This document shows, in pieces, positions 9,349-18,696 of a stretch of 64,000 bases of DNA (position 1 is its first letter; every line of letters begins with the position of its first letter). The DNA is taken from positions 1,070,539 to 1,134,538 of the forward strand of contig NZ_LBIC01000001.1 in the NCBI RefSeq assembly GCF_001005725.1, in the 5' to 3' direction. Source of the stretch: Sphingobium chungbukense. GTDB lineage: Bacteria; Pseudomonadota; Alphaproteobacteria; Sphingomonadales; Sphingomonadaceae. The position numbers and the translations under genes were made by a program. The notes under the pieces were generated by a model. It ran no database searches. It worked only from the letters and a program-made list of their open reading frames with translations, and was not told the origin of the DNA.

Positions 9349-10633
9349 ACCACAGGCCGATCAGGCTGAGCGCTGCCGCCGCCGACATATAGAGGCCGAC
9401 CAGCGCCACGCCCTGCATTCCGATCAGCCAGGTCGCGACGATCGGCGCCAGCGCGCCGCCGATGATCCCGCCCAGATTGAAGGCGAAGGAGGCGCCGGTA
9501 TAGCGGAGCTGCACCGGGAAGAGATGCGGCAGATAGGCGCCCAGCGGGCCGTAGACGAAGCCCATCAGGAACAAGGCGAGGCTGAGGATCAGGAAGATCG
9601 GCAGCAATTGCCCAGTGCCGATGGCGGGGCCGAAAATCACGCCCATCGCCACCGTGCCGATGCAGCCGGCCACCAGCACGCGGGTCGGGCTGCTCCTGTC
9701 CGCCCACCAGCCGGCGAGGATGATGCTGAGCGCCATGAACAGGATTGCGCCGAGCTGGATCGCCAGGAAGGTTTCGCGGTCGATCTTGAGCGTGGTCGTG
9801 CCATAGCCCAGCGCGAAGGCGGTCGCGATATAATAGACGGCGAAGCAGGCGGCGCAGGCGAAGGTGCCCGCGATCGCGGCGCCGAGATGGCTGCGGAACA
9901 AGGTTGCGAGCGGCACGGCGGGCGGCGGCGCCTCGGTGCGGGCGGCCACGAATTCGGGCGTCTCGGTGAGCTTCAGGCGAATCCACAGGCCCAGCAACAC
10001 CAGCACCGCGCTGCCCAGGAAAGGCAGGCGCCAGCCCCAGGCGAAGAAATCCTTGTCGCTGAGGAAGGTGCCGAGGATCAGGAACAGCCCGTTGGCGGCG
10101 AGGAAGCCGACCGGCGCGCCCAATTGCGGGAACATGCCGAAGCGCGCCCGCCAGCCCGGCGGGGCGTTCTCCACCGCCAGCAGCGCTGCGCCGCCCCATT
10201 CGCCGCCAAGGCCGAAGCCCTGACCGAAGCGCAGGATGCACAGGATCAGCGGCGCCCACCAGCCGATGCTCTGATAGGTCGGCAGGAACCCGATGGCGAG
10301 GGTCGATCCACCCATCAGCATCAGCGACGTCACCAGCGTCGTCTTGCGCCCGATGCGGTCGCCATAATGGCCGAACACTGCCGCGCCCAAGGGCCGGGCG
10401 AAAAAGGCGAGGGCGAGGCTGCCATAGGCCGCCAGCAATTGCGCGGAAGGGGAAGAGGAGGGAAAGAAAAGCGGGCCGAAGACCAGGCTGGCGGCGGTGG
10501 CGTAGATATAGAAGTCGTAAAATTCGACCGCCGTGCCGATCAGGCTGGCCGCCAGAACCCGCTTGTGGCGCAGCATCGCGCCGATGCCGTCCATTTCCCC
10601 CGAACCCGCTGCCACCGCCCCTGTCGCCATCAT
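9332..10633 (-). CDS. MFS transporter, metabolite:H+ symporter type
   Basis: A 433-residue inner-membrane transporter with about 12 helices. The first loop carries ARPLGAAVFGHYGDRIGRK, the GHYGDRIGRK signature of the metabolite:proton symporter group (ShiA, ProP, KgtP). FGQGFGLGGEWGGAALLAVENAP in the fourth and fifth helices is also characteristic of that group. Likely substrates are organic acids, shikimate-like compounds or osmolytes; the sequence does not decide. The gene overlaps the upstream rRNA/tRNA methyltransferase by 4 bp (ATGA), so the two are probably cotranscribed. It overlaps the convergent acetyltransferase by 17 bp. Confidence 0.9.
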   Translation of the reverse strand: MMATGAVAAGSGEMDGIGAMLRHKRVLAASLIGTAVEFYDFYIYATAASLVFGPLFFPSSSPSAQLLAAYGSLALAFFARPLGAAVFGHYGDRIGRKTTLVTSLMLMGGSTLAIGFLPTYQSIGWWAPLILCILRFGQGFGLGGEWGGAALLAVENAPPGWRARFGMFPQLGAPVGFLAANGLFLILGTFLSDKDFFAWGWRLPFLGSAVLVLLGLWIRLKLTETPEFVAARTEAPPPAVPLATLFRSHLGAAIAGTFACAACFAVYYIATAFALGYGTTTLKIDRETFLAIQLGAILFMALSIILAGWWADRSSPTRVLVAGCIGTVAMGVIFGPAIGTGQLLPIFLILSLALFLMGFVYGPLGAYLPHLFPVQLRYTGASFAFNLGGIIGGALAPIVATWLIGMQGVALVGLYMSAAAALSLIGLWFTSRQ

Positions 10634-11427
10634 TTCGCTCTTTTCTGGTTCAGCAATTCATAGGCCATGACCGCGCAAGCGACCGCTGCGTTCAGGCTGT
10701 CCGCCTTGCCCAGCATCGGCATCTTCACCAGCAGGTCGCATTGCGCCTCATAGCTTTCAGGCAAACCCTGCGCTTCATTGCCGACCAGCAGGAAGCTGGG
10801 GCTTTGGTAGCGCGGTTCCTGATAGTCGTGCGTGGCCTTCAGGCTGGTGCCGATCAGTTCGCCCGGCCCTTCGCGCAGCCAGTGCATGAATTCCCCCCAG
10901 CGTGCCTGGGTGATCGACTGGGTGAAGAGCGCGCCCATGCTGGCGCGTACGGATTCGACGGAGAAGGGATCGACGCAATCGTCGATCAGGATGAGGCCGC
11001 CAGCGCCGACCGCATCGCCGGTGCGCAGGATCGTGCCCAGATTGCCGGGATCGCGCAGCGATTGGGCGACGATCCAGATATCGGCCTTGGTTCTGTCGAG
11101 CTTCGCCAGCGGGGTCAGCCGGTCGCGATACACGCCGACCACGGCCTGGGGGTTATCCTTCCCGCTGATCTTGGCCAATATGTCGGGCGTGGTTTCGATG
11201 ACATCGCCGCCCGCCGCCTCCATCGCCGCGATCAGATCGGCGGCGAGGGGATGGGTCGAGCCGGCATGGAACAGCATTTCGGGCAGCACGCCTTCCTCGC
11301 GCGCTTCGGTCAGGATGCGCAGCCCTTCTGCCAGGAACAGCCCTTCGGCCTTGCGGAATTTCTTCTCGCGCAGGGATCGGACGCGCTTCACCAGCGGGTT
11401 GGAAAATCCGGTGATCTCTCGCGCCAC
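10630..11427 (-). CDS. TrmH/SpoU-family RNA 2'-O-methyltransferase
   Basis: A 265-residue SAM-dependent ribose methyltransferase of rRNA or tRNA with the SPOUT knot. The N-terminal substrate-binding domain (SNPLVKRVRSLREKKFRKAEGLFLAEG) resembles the L30e-like domain of RlmB/TsnR proteins. The three SpoU motifs are visible: QSLRDPGNLGTILRTGDAVG (motif 1), LLVGNEAQGLP (motif 2) and LGKADSLNAAVACAVMAYE (motif 3). The exact target nucleotide is unknown. It is translationally coupled (ATGA) to the MFS gene downstream. Confidence 0.93.
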   Translation of the reverse strand: MAREITGFSNPLVKRVRSLREKKFRKAEGLFLAEGLRILTEAREEGVLPEMLFHAGSTHPLAADLIAAMEAAGGDVIETTPDILAKISGKDNPQAVVGVYRDRLTPLAKLDRTKADIWIVAQSLRDPGNLGTILRTGDAVGAGGLILIDDCVDPFSVESVRASMGALFTQSITQARWGEFMHWLREGPGELIGTSLKATHDYQEPRYQSPSFLLVGNEAQGLPESYEAQCDLLVKMPMLGKADSLNAAVACAVMAYELLNQKRAK

Positions 11428-11519
11428 GATCCTGTCTCTTGCCTTTTCGAAGGTCCGCCGAAACGGCCTCTCTATAGGGGGAGCGGGGAAAAGGGTAGGG
11501 GGCTTGGAATGTCAGGATT

Positions 11520-11626
11520 TGGGTGGGAACGGCCACGAGCGGACCGGGGGAAAGCCGTTCGGGCCAAGCCCGTCGAGGCCCTTTCCGTTTCTCTTAAGAT
11601 CGGGCCCGCTGCCCGTTTCCCACCCA
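11520..11626. repeat. Imperfect inverted repeat between trmH-like gene and prmA
   Basis: A 10-bp perfect arm TGGGTGGGAA (11520-11529) is matched by TTCCCACCCA (11617-11626). The GC-rich sequence between them contains further short complementary segments. There is no U-run. It may be a dispersed sphingomonad repeat or a processing hairpin. Confidence 0.35.
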
Positions 11627-11636
11627 TTCCCGTAGG

Positions 11637-12650
11637 TCACAGGCTGCCGAAGCCGGGCGCTTCGCCGCGGGCATTGCCGTCGAGACGGGTCGGACGTTTC
11701 CAGCCGATGCGCGGGCGCTTGCGCAGACGGAGCGTTGGCCAGTCGCCGCGATCGGTGCGTTCGGCAAGGCGCATGCCCTGGGCGCGGTAGGCGGCCAGCA
11801 CGGCATCGGCCTGTTCCTTGAGCAGGCCGGCAAGGACGATGGTGCCGCCTTCCTCCACAAGGGCGCAAAGCGAAGGCGCCAGTTCGATCAGTGGACCCGC
11901 CAGTATATTGGCTATCAGAAGGTCATAGGGCGCGCGGGTGATGATGGCGGGGTGGTCGACGCCCGCGGCCGTATAGAGCGCGATCTGGCCCTGGCCCTTC
12001 CCGGTCGCAATGCCGTTTGCGGCGGCGTTGGCCGCGCTGATCTCCACGGCCACCGGATCGATGTCCGATGCCGTCGCATAAGTCCGCGGCCACAGATGCA
12101 GGGCGGCGAAGGCGAGCAGACCCGTGCCGGTGCCGATATCCGCGACATTGCCGAAGCGCATGCCGACGCGGCGCATCCGGTCGAGCATGATCAGGCAACC
12201 CGCCGTGGTTTCATGCTGGCCGGTGCCGAAGGCACGGCTTGCCTCGATCAGGAAATTGACATGGCCGGGTCGCTCCGGATCGCTGGCAAGATTGCGGACG
12301 TGGAAGCGCCCGGCGGTGACGGGTTCCAGGCCCTGCTGGCTCAATGTCACCCAATCCTCGTCGGGGAGCTGTTCGACCTGCGGCCTGACACCCGCGGCGG
12401 AGGGGACCAGGGAACGGAGCAGCTTGATCGCGGCGGAGCTGGGCTGACCCTCGAAATAGGCTTCCAGCCGCCAGCTTTCTTCATCGTCGGGTGCCGCCTC
12501 GCTGGTCATCAGCACGGGCGGACGGTCCATCAGGGCGAAGGCCGCTATGTCGCCGTCCAGCGCCTCCGCCTCGGCGCGAGTGCAGGGGAGGGTGACTTTC
12601 CAGCTTTGTGCGGCTGGTTCCGGTTCGGGGGTTGGGGCGGCATCGGTCAT
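11637..12650 (-). CDS. prmA: Ribosomal protein L11 methyltransferase PrmA
   Basis: PrmA trimethylates L11 using SAM. The 337-residue protein has an N-terminal substrate-recognition domain and a class I methyltransferase fold: RAFGTGQHETTAGCL, the SAM-binding NVADIGTGTGLLAFAAL, ASDIDPVAVE as the acidic motif II, and LLIANILAGPLIELAP as motif IV. This order and the FGTGQHETT signature are diagnostic. A basic tail of about 25 residues (KRPRIGWKRPTRLDG...) extends beyond the core. The gene is on its own, with about 190 bp before the chemoreceptor. Confidence 0.95.
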   Translation of the reverse strand: MTDAAPTPEPEPAAQSWKVTLPCTRAEAEALDGDIAAFALMDRPPVLMTSEAAPDDEESWRLEAYFEGQPSSAAIKLLRSLVPSAAGVRPQVEQLPDEDWVTLSQQGLEPVTAGRFHVRNLASDPERPGHVNFLIEASRAFGTGQHETTAGCLIMLDRMRRVGMRFGNVADIGTGTGLLAFAALHLWPRTYATASDIDPVAVEISAANAAANGIATGKGQGQIALYTAAGVDHPAIITRAPYDLLIANILAGPLIELAPSLCALVEEGGTIVLAGLLKEQADAVLAAYRAQGMRLAERTDRGDWPTLRLRKRPRIGWKRPTRLDGNARGEAPGFGSL

Positions 12651-12749
12651 GCCGCCGCCTTTAGACTTTTGGACGAGATAGGGGAAGCGGGGTGGCTTCA
12701 GGTGGTGAGTTGACCGTCGGCTTTTCCAGTTCGGTTCGTCCGAAGGATT

Positions 12750-12822
12750 TTGCGCGGACCCTTCGACACGGGCCTTCGACTTCGCTCAGTCCCTGCCCAG
12801 AAGGAGCGAGGAGAGACCGTTC
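12750..12822. repeat. Dispersed CCTTCGAC...GCTCAG-type repeat
   Basis: The prmA/chemoreceptor gap contains CCTTCGACACGGGCCTTCGA and ACTTCGCTCAGTCC, a word pattern (CCTTCGACTTCGCTCAG) that is a frequent extragenic repeat in sphingomonads. It was recognised by eye; only one copy was seen here. Confidence 0.4.
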
Positions 12823-12837
12823 ATGGCCAAGCCGCCG

Positions 12838-14220
12838 TCAAGCGACCTGCTTGCCGAAGTCGGAGGAGGCCGCGCGCAGGCTGGAGAGTTTGCCCTCCAC
12901 GCTCATGAAGCCCCGTTCGAGCTGGTCGATTTCGGAGGCCACGACTTCCGTATCCTGGCGGATCGCGCTGATGGTCGAGGACATGGAGTCGGCGGCCAGG
13001 GCTGTTTCGTCGACCGCCGCGGTGATCATCGTCACCGTCTGCGCCTGCGCGTCCATGGCGTGGCGGATGCGTTCGGCGCTGGCCTGAACCTCGCCCACCG
13101 TGTCGCGGATTCGTTCGTTGGTTTCGACCGACTGGCGAGTCGAGGCTTGGATGTCGGCGATCTTGCCGGCGATCTCGTCCGTGGCGCGGGCGGTCTGGTT
13201 GGCGAGGCTCTTCACCTCCTGCGCGACCACGGCGAAGCCGCGTCCGGCATCGCCCGCGCGGGCGGCCTCGATCGTGGCGTTGAGCGCGAGCAGGTTGGTC
13301 TGGCCCGCAATGTCGCGGATCAGGCCCAGGATCGATTCGATCGACTTGGCATGATCGGTCAGCGTCGTCGACATGGCGACCGCGTCGCCTGACTGGCGTG
13401 CCGCGCGCTGGGCCACGCCGGCCGCGCTTTCGACCTCGGTACGGGCATCCTCGATCGCACGGATGAGGCCGGCCGAGGTACGGGCCGCTTCGCGCATGGC
13501 GAGGGCGGATTGTTCGGCGGCGGCGGCGACTTCCGACGCCTTGCCCAACATGCCCCGCGTGGCGGCCGAAGCGTCCTTGGCCTGTTCGCGCAGCGATTCG
13601 CCCAGTTGCGAGGCGCCGTCGATCTCGCCCACGATCCGCTGTTCGAACAGGGTGCCGAAGCGCTGGCGCTCGTTGCGCTGGGCTTCCGCTTCATCGCTGG
13701 CGAGCACATTCGCCATCAGTCCGGCGTCGATCATGCCGACATGCATCATGACATGGACCAGCCGGCGGCGGTCCGCTTCCACCTCCGTACGTTCCCAGAT
13801 GAGATCGATCAGCTTTTCGTTGGCCGCCGCCACCGGCATCAGGACAGCGCGCAACGGCGCCCCCTGCTTGCGGGCATGGCGCACGCAGGCGATCGAGGAC
13901 AATGCCCATTCGCCCGCTTCATAATAGCCGAGCTTCTGGCGCACATATTCGTGCGCTTCGGTTTCGATCTTGGCGAGCGTCGCGGGGTTGAGCTTGGCAC
14001 GCAGATTCGTCTGTTCGAGATAGGCGTCGTAGAAAGTGCGCGCCGCCACCGTCATATTTTCACCCACCAGGTCGCGGATCTGGCGCAGGCCCTGCGCCAG
14101 TTCACCATGCGGGTCGACCTCCCTCATCATCGCAAGGATGGCGTTTTTGGGCGTGGCGGCGGAAGTCATGTGCGGCAGAACCCCAAATTGGTCTTGTTGG
14201 TCGTGCCGGGATAGCGCCAT
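12838..14220 (-). CDS. Soluble methyl-accepting chemotaxis protein
   Basis: A chemoreceptor of about 460 residues with no membrane segment. The C-terminal half is a signalling coiled coil whose hairpin tip [20 protein letters not shown] is the invariant CheA/CheW contact region, flanked by glutamine/glutamate-rich adaptation helices. The N-terminal 180 residues are helical. [17 protein letters not shown] and later [14 protein letters not shown] could be a diverged protoglobin (haem-binding) sensor domain, with the histidine in VRHAR as possible proximal ligand. That would make it an oxygen or redox sensor, but this is inference. Starts at 14232 (GTG) and 14169 (ATG) are alternatives. It is divergent from sdhC. 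Confidence 0.88.
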   Translation of the reverse strand: MALSRHDQQDQFGVLPHMTSAATPKNAILAMMREVDPHGELAQGLRQIRDLVGENMTVAARTFYDAYLEQTNLRAKLNPATLAKIETEAHEYVRQKLGYYEAGEWALSSIACVRHARKQGAPLRAVLMPVAAANEKLIDLIWERTEVEADRRRLVHVMMHVGMIDAGLMANVLASDEAEAQRNERQRFGTLFEQRIVGEIDGASQLGESLREQAKDASAATRGMLGKASEVAAAAEQSALAMREAARTSAGLIRAIEDARTEVESAAGVAQRAARQSGDAVAMSTTLTDHAKSIESILGLIRDIAGQTNLLALNATIEAARAGDAGRGFAVVAQEVKSLANQTARATDEIAGKIADIQASTRQSVETNERIRDTVGEVQASAERIRHAMDAQAQTVTMITAAVDETALAADSMSSTISAIRQDTEVVASEIDQLERGFMSVEGKLSSLRAASSDFGKQVA

Positions 14221-14359
14221 TTGGTTAATCACTTCTTAGCTCATATCGGTCCGCTTTCCTTTATCCGTCCGCCGCAGGGCCAGGGCGGCTTGCCCTCTTC
14301 GCGGATCGCTCCTAAGGGGACGGGACTCGAGGGACAAACATCAGGGACGTAGGGAAGAT

Positions 14360-14755
14360 ATGGCGCGAACCACGAGCCGGCCGCTCTCGCCGCATTTGAC
14401 GATCTGGAAATGGGGGCCAGCGATGGCCGTTTCCATCATGCACCGCGTGACCGGCAACGGTCTGGCAACGGTCGGCGCATTGGGTCTGGTCTGGTGGCTG
14501 ATGGCCGCTGCAAGCGGACCGGAAGCCTATGCGACCTTCGTGAAGTGCGCGACGTCGCCCATCGGCTATCTGGTGATGGCGGGCCTCAGCTGGTTCTTCT
14601 TCCAGCATCTCTTTTCGGGGCTGCGCCATTTCGTGCTCGACATGGGCGCGGGCTACGAGCTGAAGAACAACAAGCTCTGGTCGCTGTTGACCTTCGTCCT
14701 TTCGGTGCTTGCCACCCTGGCCTTCTGGGCCGCGATCTGCACGGGGAAATTCTGA
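14360..14755 (+). CDS. sdhC: Succinate dehydrogenase cytochrome b556 subunit SdhC
   Basis: A membrane anchor of complex II that binds haem b and quinone with SdhD. The 131-residue protein has the family signature RPLSPHLTIWKW and SIMHRVTGNGL near residues 8-35. Three transmembrane helices follow, with a conserved histidine in HLFSGLRHFVLDMG (helix II haem ligand region). Its stop overlaps the sdhD start by one base (TGATG). Confidence 0.97.
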   Translation: MARTTSRPLSPHLTIWKWGPAMAVSIMHRVTGNGLATVGALGLVWWLMAAASGPEAYATFVKCATSPIGYLVMAGLSWFFFQHLFSGLRHFVLDMGAGYELKNNKLWSLLTFVLSVLATLAFWAAICTGKF

Positions 14756-15144
14756 TGGGAACGGGAACCGGAATCGGCCGCGTCCGTGGTCTTGGCTCTG
14801 CCCGCCACGGCGCACATCACTGGCTGGCGCAGCGTTATACCGCCGTCGGCAACCTGCTGCTGGTGCTGTGGCTGCTGTTCAGCCTGATCGCCCTGCCGGG
14901 GCTGGATTATCAGAGCGTTCACAACTGGATCGCCCATCCGCTGGTCGCGGTGCCGCTGATGCTGATGATCGTCAGCATCTTCTGGCACCTGCGCCTCGGC
15001 ATGCAGGTGATGCTGGAGGATTATGTCCATGACAAGGGGCTGGCCTTCCTCTCCATGCTGCTGCTGAACTTCTATGCCTTTGGCGGCGCGGCCGCGGGCG
15101 TCTTCGCGATCGCCAAGATCGCCTTCACGGGGATCGTCAAATAA
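14755..15144 (+). CDS. sdhD: Succinate dehydrogenase membrane anchor subunit SdhD
   Basis: The second hydrophobic anchor of succinate dehydrogenase, 129 residues and three helices. [21 protein letters not shown] at the N-terminus is the usual SdhD start region. [18 protein letters not shown] in the middle carries the conserved histidine and the D-Y pair at the haem and quinone site. The ATG at 14755 is set by the one-base overlap with sdhC. The stop overlaps the sdhA start (TAATG). Confidence 0.95.
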   Translation: MGTGTGIGRVRGLGSARHGAHHWLAQRYTAVGNLLLVLWLLFSLIALPGLDYQSVHNWIAHPLVAVPLMLMIVSIFWHLRLGMQVMLEDYVHDKGLAFLSMLLLNFYAFGGAAAGVFAIAKIAFTGIVK

Positions 15145-16958
15145 TGAGCGAAGCCTACAAGATCATCGACCACACCTACGACACGGTCGTCGTGGGTGCT
15201 GGCGGCTCCGGCCTGCGCGCCACCATGGGCAGCGCCGAAGCGGGGTTGAAGACGGCTTGCATCACCAAGCTGTTCCCGACCCGCAGCCATACCGTGGCGG
15301 CGCAGGGCGGCATCGCCGCCAGCCTTGGCAACAACTCGCCCGACCACTGGACCTGGCACATGTACGACACCGTCAAGGGGTCGGACTGGCTGGGCGACCA
15401 GGACGCGATCGAATATATGGTGCGCGAAGCGCCTGCGGCGGTGATCGAGCTGGAACATGCCGGCGTGCCGTTCAGCCGCAACGACAATGGCACCATCTAC
15501 CAGCGTCCCTTCGGCGGCCACATGCAGAATATGGGCGCGGGCCCGCCGGTGCAGCGCACCTGCGCCGCGGCCGACCGTACCGGCCACGCCATGCTGCACG
15601 CGCTCTATCAGCAGTCGCTGAAATATGACGCGGATTTCTACATCGAATATTTCGCCATCGACCTGATCATGGAAGACGGCCCGAACGGCAAGGAATGCCG
15701 GGGCGTCATCGCCATCTGCATGGAGGATGGCTCGATCCACCGCTTCCGTTCGAAGGCGGTGGTGCTGGCGACCGGCGGTTACGGTCGTGCTTACTTCTCC
15801 GCCACTTCGGCGCATAGCTGTACCGGCGACGGCGGCGGCATGGTGCTGCGCGCGGGCCTGCCGCTCCAGGATCTGGAGTTCGTGCAGTTCCACCCGACCG
15901 GCATCTACGGCGCGGGCGTGCTGATCACCGAAGGCGCGCGCGGCGAGGGCGGTTACCTCACCAACTCCGAGGGCGAGCGCTTCATGGAGCGCTATGCCCC
16001 GTCGGCGAAGGACCTGGCGTCGCGCGACGTCGTGTCGCGATCGATGGCGATGGAAATGCGCGAAGGGCGCGGCGTGGGTCCGAACAAGGACCATATCTTC
16101 CTGCACCTCGACCATATCGATCCCAAGGTGCTGGCCGAGCGCCTGCCGGGCATCACCGAAAGCGGCAAGATCTTCGCGGGCGTCGACCTTACCCGTCAGC
16201 CGCTGCCGGTGACGCCGACCGTCCACTATAATATGGGCGGCATCCCCTGTAACTATCATGGCCAGGTGGTGACCAAGGTCGGTGACGATCCGGAAGTGGT
16301 GGTGCCGGGCCTCTATGCGGTCGGCGAAGCGGCCTGCGTGTCGGTCCATGGCGCGAATCGCCTGGGTTCGAACTCGCTGATCGACCTTGTCGTGTTTGGC
16401 CGCGCGACCGGCCTGCACCTCAAGGAGACGATCAAGCCCAACGATTCGCACCGTCCGCTGCCGGCCGATGCGGCCGATCTGGCGCTGTCGCGTCTCGACC
16501 ATTATCGCAATGCCAAGGGCGGTTCGCCCACGGCGAAGATCCGTCTCGAAATGCAGCACACCATGCAGAAGCATGCCGCCGTGTTCCGCGACAGCGCGTT
16601 GCTGGCCGAGGGTGTCGCCAAGATGACGCAGGTCAACCAGAGCCTGGCCGATGTCGGCGTGTCCGACCGCTCGCTGATCTGGAACACCGACCTTATCGAG
16701 ACGCTGGAGCTGGACAACCTCATGTCGCAGGCGGTCTGCACCATGGTCAGCGCGGAAAACCGCAAGGAAAGCCGCGGCGCCCACGCGCATGAGGATTTCC
16801 CGAACCGCGACGACAATGAGTGGATGAAGCACACGGTAAGCTGGTTCGAAGGCTGGGGCGGAAAGGGCGGCAAGGTGACGCTCGATTACCGTCCGGTGCA
16901 CGACTACACGCTCACGGACGAGGCGGAATATATCAAGCCCAAGGCGCGCGTTTACTAG
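15144..16958 (+). CDS. sdhA: Succinate dehydrogenase flavoprotein subunit SdhA
   Basis: The catalytic subunit of complex II, oxidising succinate to fumarate with covalently bound FAD. The 604-residue protein has the Rossmann motif [15 protein letters not shown] near residue 17, then [16 protein letters not shown], whose histidine is the FAD attachment site. Substrate and active-site segments follow ([22 protein letters not shown], and [13 protein letters not shown]), with [18 protein letters not shown] near the C-terminal part. It overlaps sdhD by one base. The iron-sulphur subunit gene sdhB, usually next, is not present downstream. Confidence 0.98.
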   Translation: MSEAYKIIDHTYDTVVVGAGGSGLRATMGSAEAGLKTACITKLFPTRSHTVAAQGGIAASLGNNSPDHWTWHMYDTVKGSDWLGDQDAIEYMVREAPAAVIELEHAGVPFSRNDNGTIYQRPFGGHMQNMGAGPPVQRTCAAADRTGHAMLHALYQQSLKYDADFYIEYFAIDLIMEDGPNGKECRGVIAICMEDGSIHRFRSKAVVLATGGYGRAYFSATSAHSCTGDGGGMVLRAGLPLQDLEFVQFHPTGIYGAGVLITEGARGEGGYLTNSEGERFMERYAPSAKDLASRDVVSRSMAMEMREGRGVGPNKDHIFLHLDHIDPKVLAERLPGITESGKIFAGVDLTRQPLPVTPTVHYNMGGIPCNYHGQVVTKVGDDPEVVVPGLYAVGEAACVSVHGANRLGSNSLIDLVVFGRATGLHLKETIKPNDSHRPLPADAADLALSRLDHYRNAKGGSPTAKIRLEMQHTMQKHAAVFRDSALLAEGVAKMTQVNQSLADVGVSDRSLIWNTDLIETLELDNLMSQAVCTMVSAENRKESRGAHAHEDFPNRDDNEWMKHTVSWFEGWGGKGGKVTLDYRPVHDYTLTDEAEYIKPKARVY

Positions 16959-17059
16959 AGCATCGTGCGCAAAAGTGGGAACCGGTTTTGCGCTTAAAAC
17001 GATGCGACAACAAAAACTAGAACGCGCGGCTTGCGTACGATTTAACGCAGCGCGCTCTA
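16957..17059. repeat. Dispersed palindromic repeat element
   Basis: A unit of about 103 bp bounded by TAGAGC and GCTCTA. It contains GCGCAAAAGTGGGAACCGG followed by TTTTGCGC, a motif widely scattered in alphaproteobacterial intergenic regions. GCGCAAAA and TTTTGCGC pair to make a stem. It begins at the sdhA stop codon itself (TAG). Confidence 0.75.
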
Positions 17060-17087
17060 ATGCGCACCGTCAGGTGATATGAGAAGG

Positions 17088-17115
17088 GGGCGGGCCGGAA
17101 GGTGCCGCCCTTTTT
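17088..17115 (+). terminator. Rho-independent terminator after sdhCDA
   Basis: Stem GGGCGG/CCGCCC with an 11-nt loop, followed by TTTTT, 130 bp after the sdhA stop. Its position confirms that the operon ends without sdhB. Confidence 0.75.
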
Positions 17116-17223
17116 CATGGTCAGCTTTTGGCCATCCTCTATCCCCGATGGCTCGTCCGTTGCCCCACGATCCGCCGCCGGCCATGTCCGTGCGGCTTTT
17201 CTTTCACCGTCGATTTGGCCGGA

Positions 17224-18594
17224 TCAGAAGTCTAGTTCCGCCCGCCAGCCGACCACATTCACCCCATAATCGGCCCTGGTCCCCGCCAGGATCGCGGCAT
17301 CCCGATAATCGATCCGTGCATAGTTGAGGTTGAAGCGGAGATATTCGATCGGCGTCCACACCAGCGCGGCGACATAGGCATTCTGCGTGCCACCCACGAT
17401 GTCCCGGTCGTTGAGATCCAGATAATCATAGCGCAACGCCACCTGCCAGGCGCCCAGGCCGCCGCTGCCGACGGATTTTTTCGGCCTGGTGCTGCCGAAA
17501 ATGCCGTTCTTGTAGCTGCGGGTCTCGCCGGTCAGGAACAGGCCGACCTCGGCATAGCCGCCGAAGAAGGTCGGATCGGCCAGCCACGGCCGATCGACCC
17601 GCAACCAGTGCGCCTCGCCCGCCCACCAGAACGGCCCCTGCGTGCCGGCCAGTTCCATGCCGTAATGGCTTTCCCCCTTGGCCGCGATCCGGGGCGTGGC
17701 CAGGAAACGGCTGTTGGCGCTATGGAAATAGGCCCGTTGCCGGTAGCGCTGCGGCGTTTCCGACAGGCGCTGAAAATCGCGCCAATGGCCGGACAGCGCG
17801 AAATGTAGCTGTGTGTCCCCCCATTTGGGCGCGAACACGATACGCCCATCGACGCCATAGCTGTTATTCTCGTCGCCTCCGTCAGGCCCGTCGGCGTCGT
17901 TGGTCAGCGAGTCGGCGCTGTCGGAGAAGATGCCCGCCTGCGCCAGCAACGGCCCGGCCTGATATTGCACCGACAGGCCCAATCGCCGCTCGAAACCGAA
18001 GGCATCGGTGAAGGCCGCCCGCTCCATCACCGAGCCGGTGGTGTCGCCGATCAGTTCGTCCAGCGACTGGAACTGGTTGTGATTGCCCAGCGTGACGAGC
18101 CATTTGCCCGTCTCATAGGTTATGAACGTGTCGACCAGATCGACGCCATTGTCGGAAAGCTCCGTCTCCAGCTTGTAACCGAAACCGCCGCCCAGCTTGC
18201 CTTCGCCACCCAGGCGTAGCCGGCGCAACTCGTTGGAATATCCTTTGGCGCGATCCTGCACGCTCGGCGGCGTCATCAGCATGCCCGCATCATATTGGAT
18301 GCGGCCCTTCACCTTGAAGCTGGCCGACCCGCTGCTGAACACCGGACCGCCCTTCCAGCCGATGCTGGTGGCCGGGGCTGCCGGCTGTACGGGCGGTGGC
18401 GGGGTCGCAGGCGTTGGGGCGGCGCTCCCCAGGCGGGCTTCCAGTCGATCGACCTGCGCCTTGAGCGTGGCGATCTGGGCGCGCAGTTCCTGTGCCTCGG
18501 TTTCGCTGATTGCCTGCGCGACGGCGGGTAAAGGCATCAGGCAGAGGGCGAGTCCGCCAGCCCCCAATATACCGGCGCAAGGAGAGGTCCGCAT
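17224..18594 (-). CDS. OprP/OprO-type phosphate-selective porin
   Basis: A 456-residue outer-membrane protein. Residues 1-27 form a signal peptide ending in PAVAQA. A coiled-coil segment follows (ETEAQELRAQIATLKAQVDRLEARL), then a proline-rich linker, then the barrel. The coiled coil plus a barrel beginning FKVKGRIQYDAGML and LRRLRLGGEGKLGGGFGYKLE is the layout of the porin O/P family, which takes up phosphate or polyphosphate as trimers. The last residue is phenylalanine (RAELDF), as expected for BAM-assembled barrels. Actual anion preference is not shown by sequence. Confidence 0.88.
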   Translation of the reverse strand: MRTSPCAGILGAGGLALCLMPLPAVAQAISETEAQELRAQIATLKAQVDRLEARLGSAAPTPATPPPPVQPAAPATSIGWKGGPVFSSGSASFKVKGRIQYDAGMLMTPPSVQDRAKGYSNELRRLRLGGEGKLGGGFGYKLETELSDNGVDLVDTFITYETGKWLVTLGNHNQFQSLDELIGDTTGSVMERAAFTDAFGFERRLGLSVQYQAGPLLAQAGIFSDSADSLTNDADGPDGGDENNSYGVDGRIVFAPKWGDTQLHFALSGHWRDFQRLSETPQRYRQRAYFHSANSRFLATPRIAAKGESHYGMELAGTQGPFWWAGEAHWLRVDRPWLADPTFFGGYAEVGLFLTGETRSYKNGIFGSTRPKKSVGSGGLGAWQVALRYDYLDLNDRDIVGGTQNAYVAALVWTPIEYLRFNLNYARIDYRDAAILAGTRADYGVNVVGWRAELDF

Positions 18595-18696
18595 GAATGA
18601 AATCCCGACAAATATCGGGTGACGCCAATATGAATTAATTATTACATGGAAGCGTCAGTAATATTTCATTTTTGCGACAATGGCGGGCAGGCCGAC

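Noticed and set aside
15072..16901. 609-codon open frame on the minus strand opposite sdhA
   Set aside because: It is antisense to an unmistakable succinate dehydrogenase gene and has no motif; an artefact of GC-rich codon bias.
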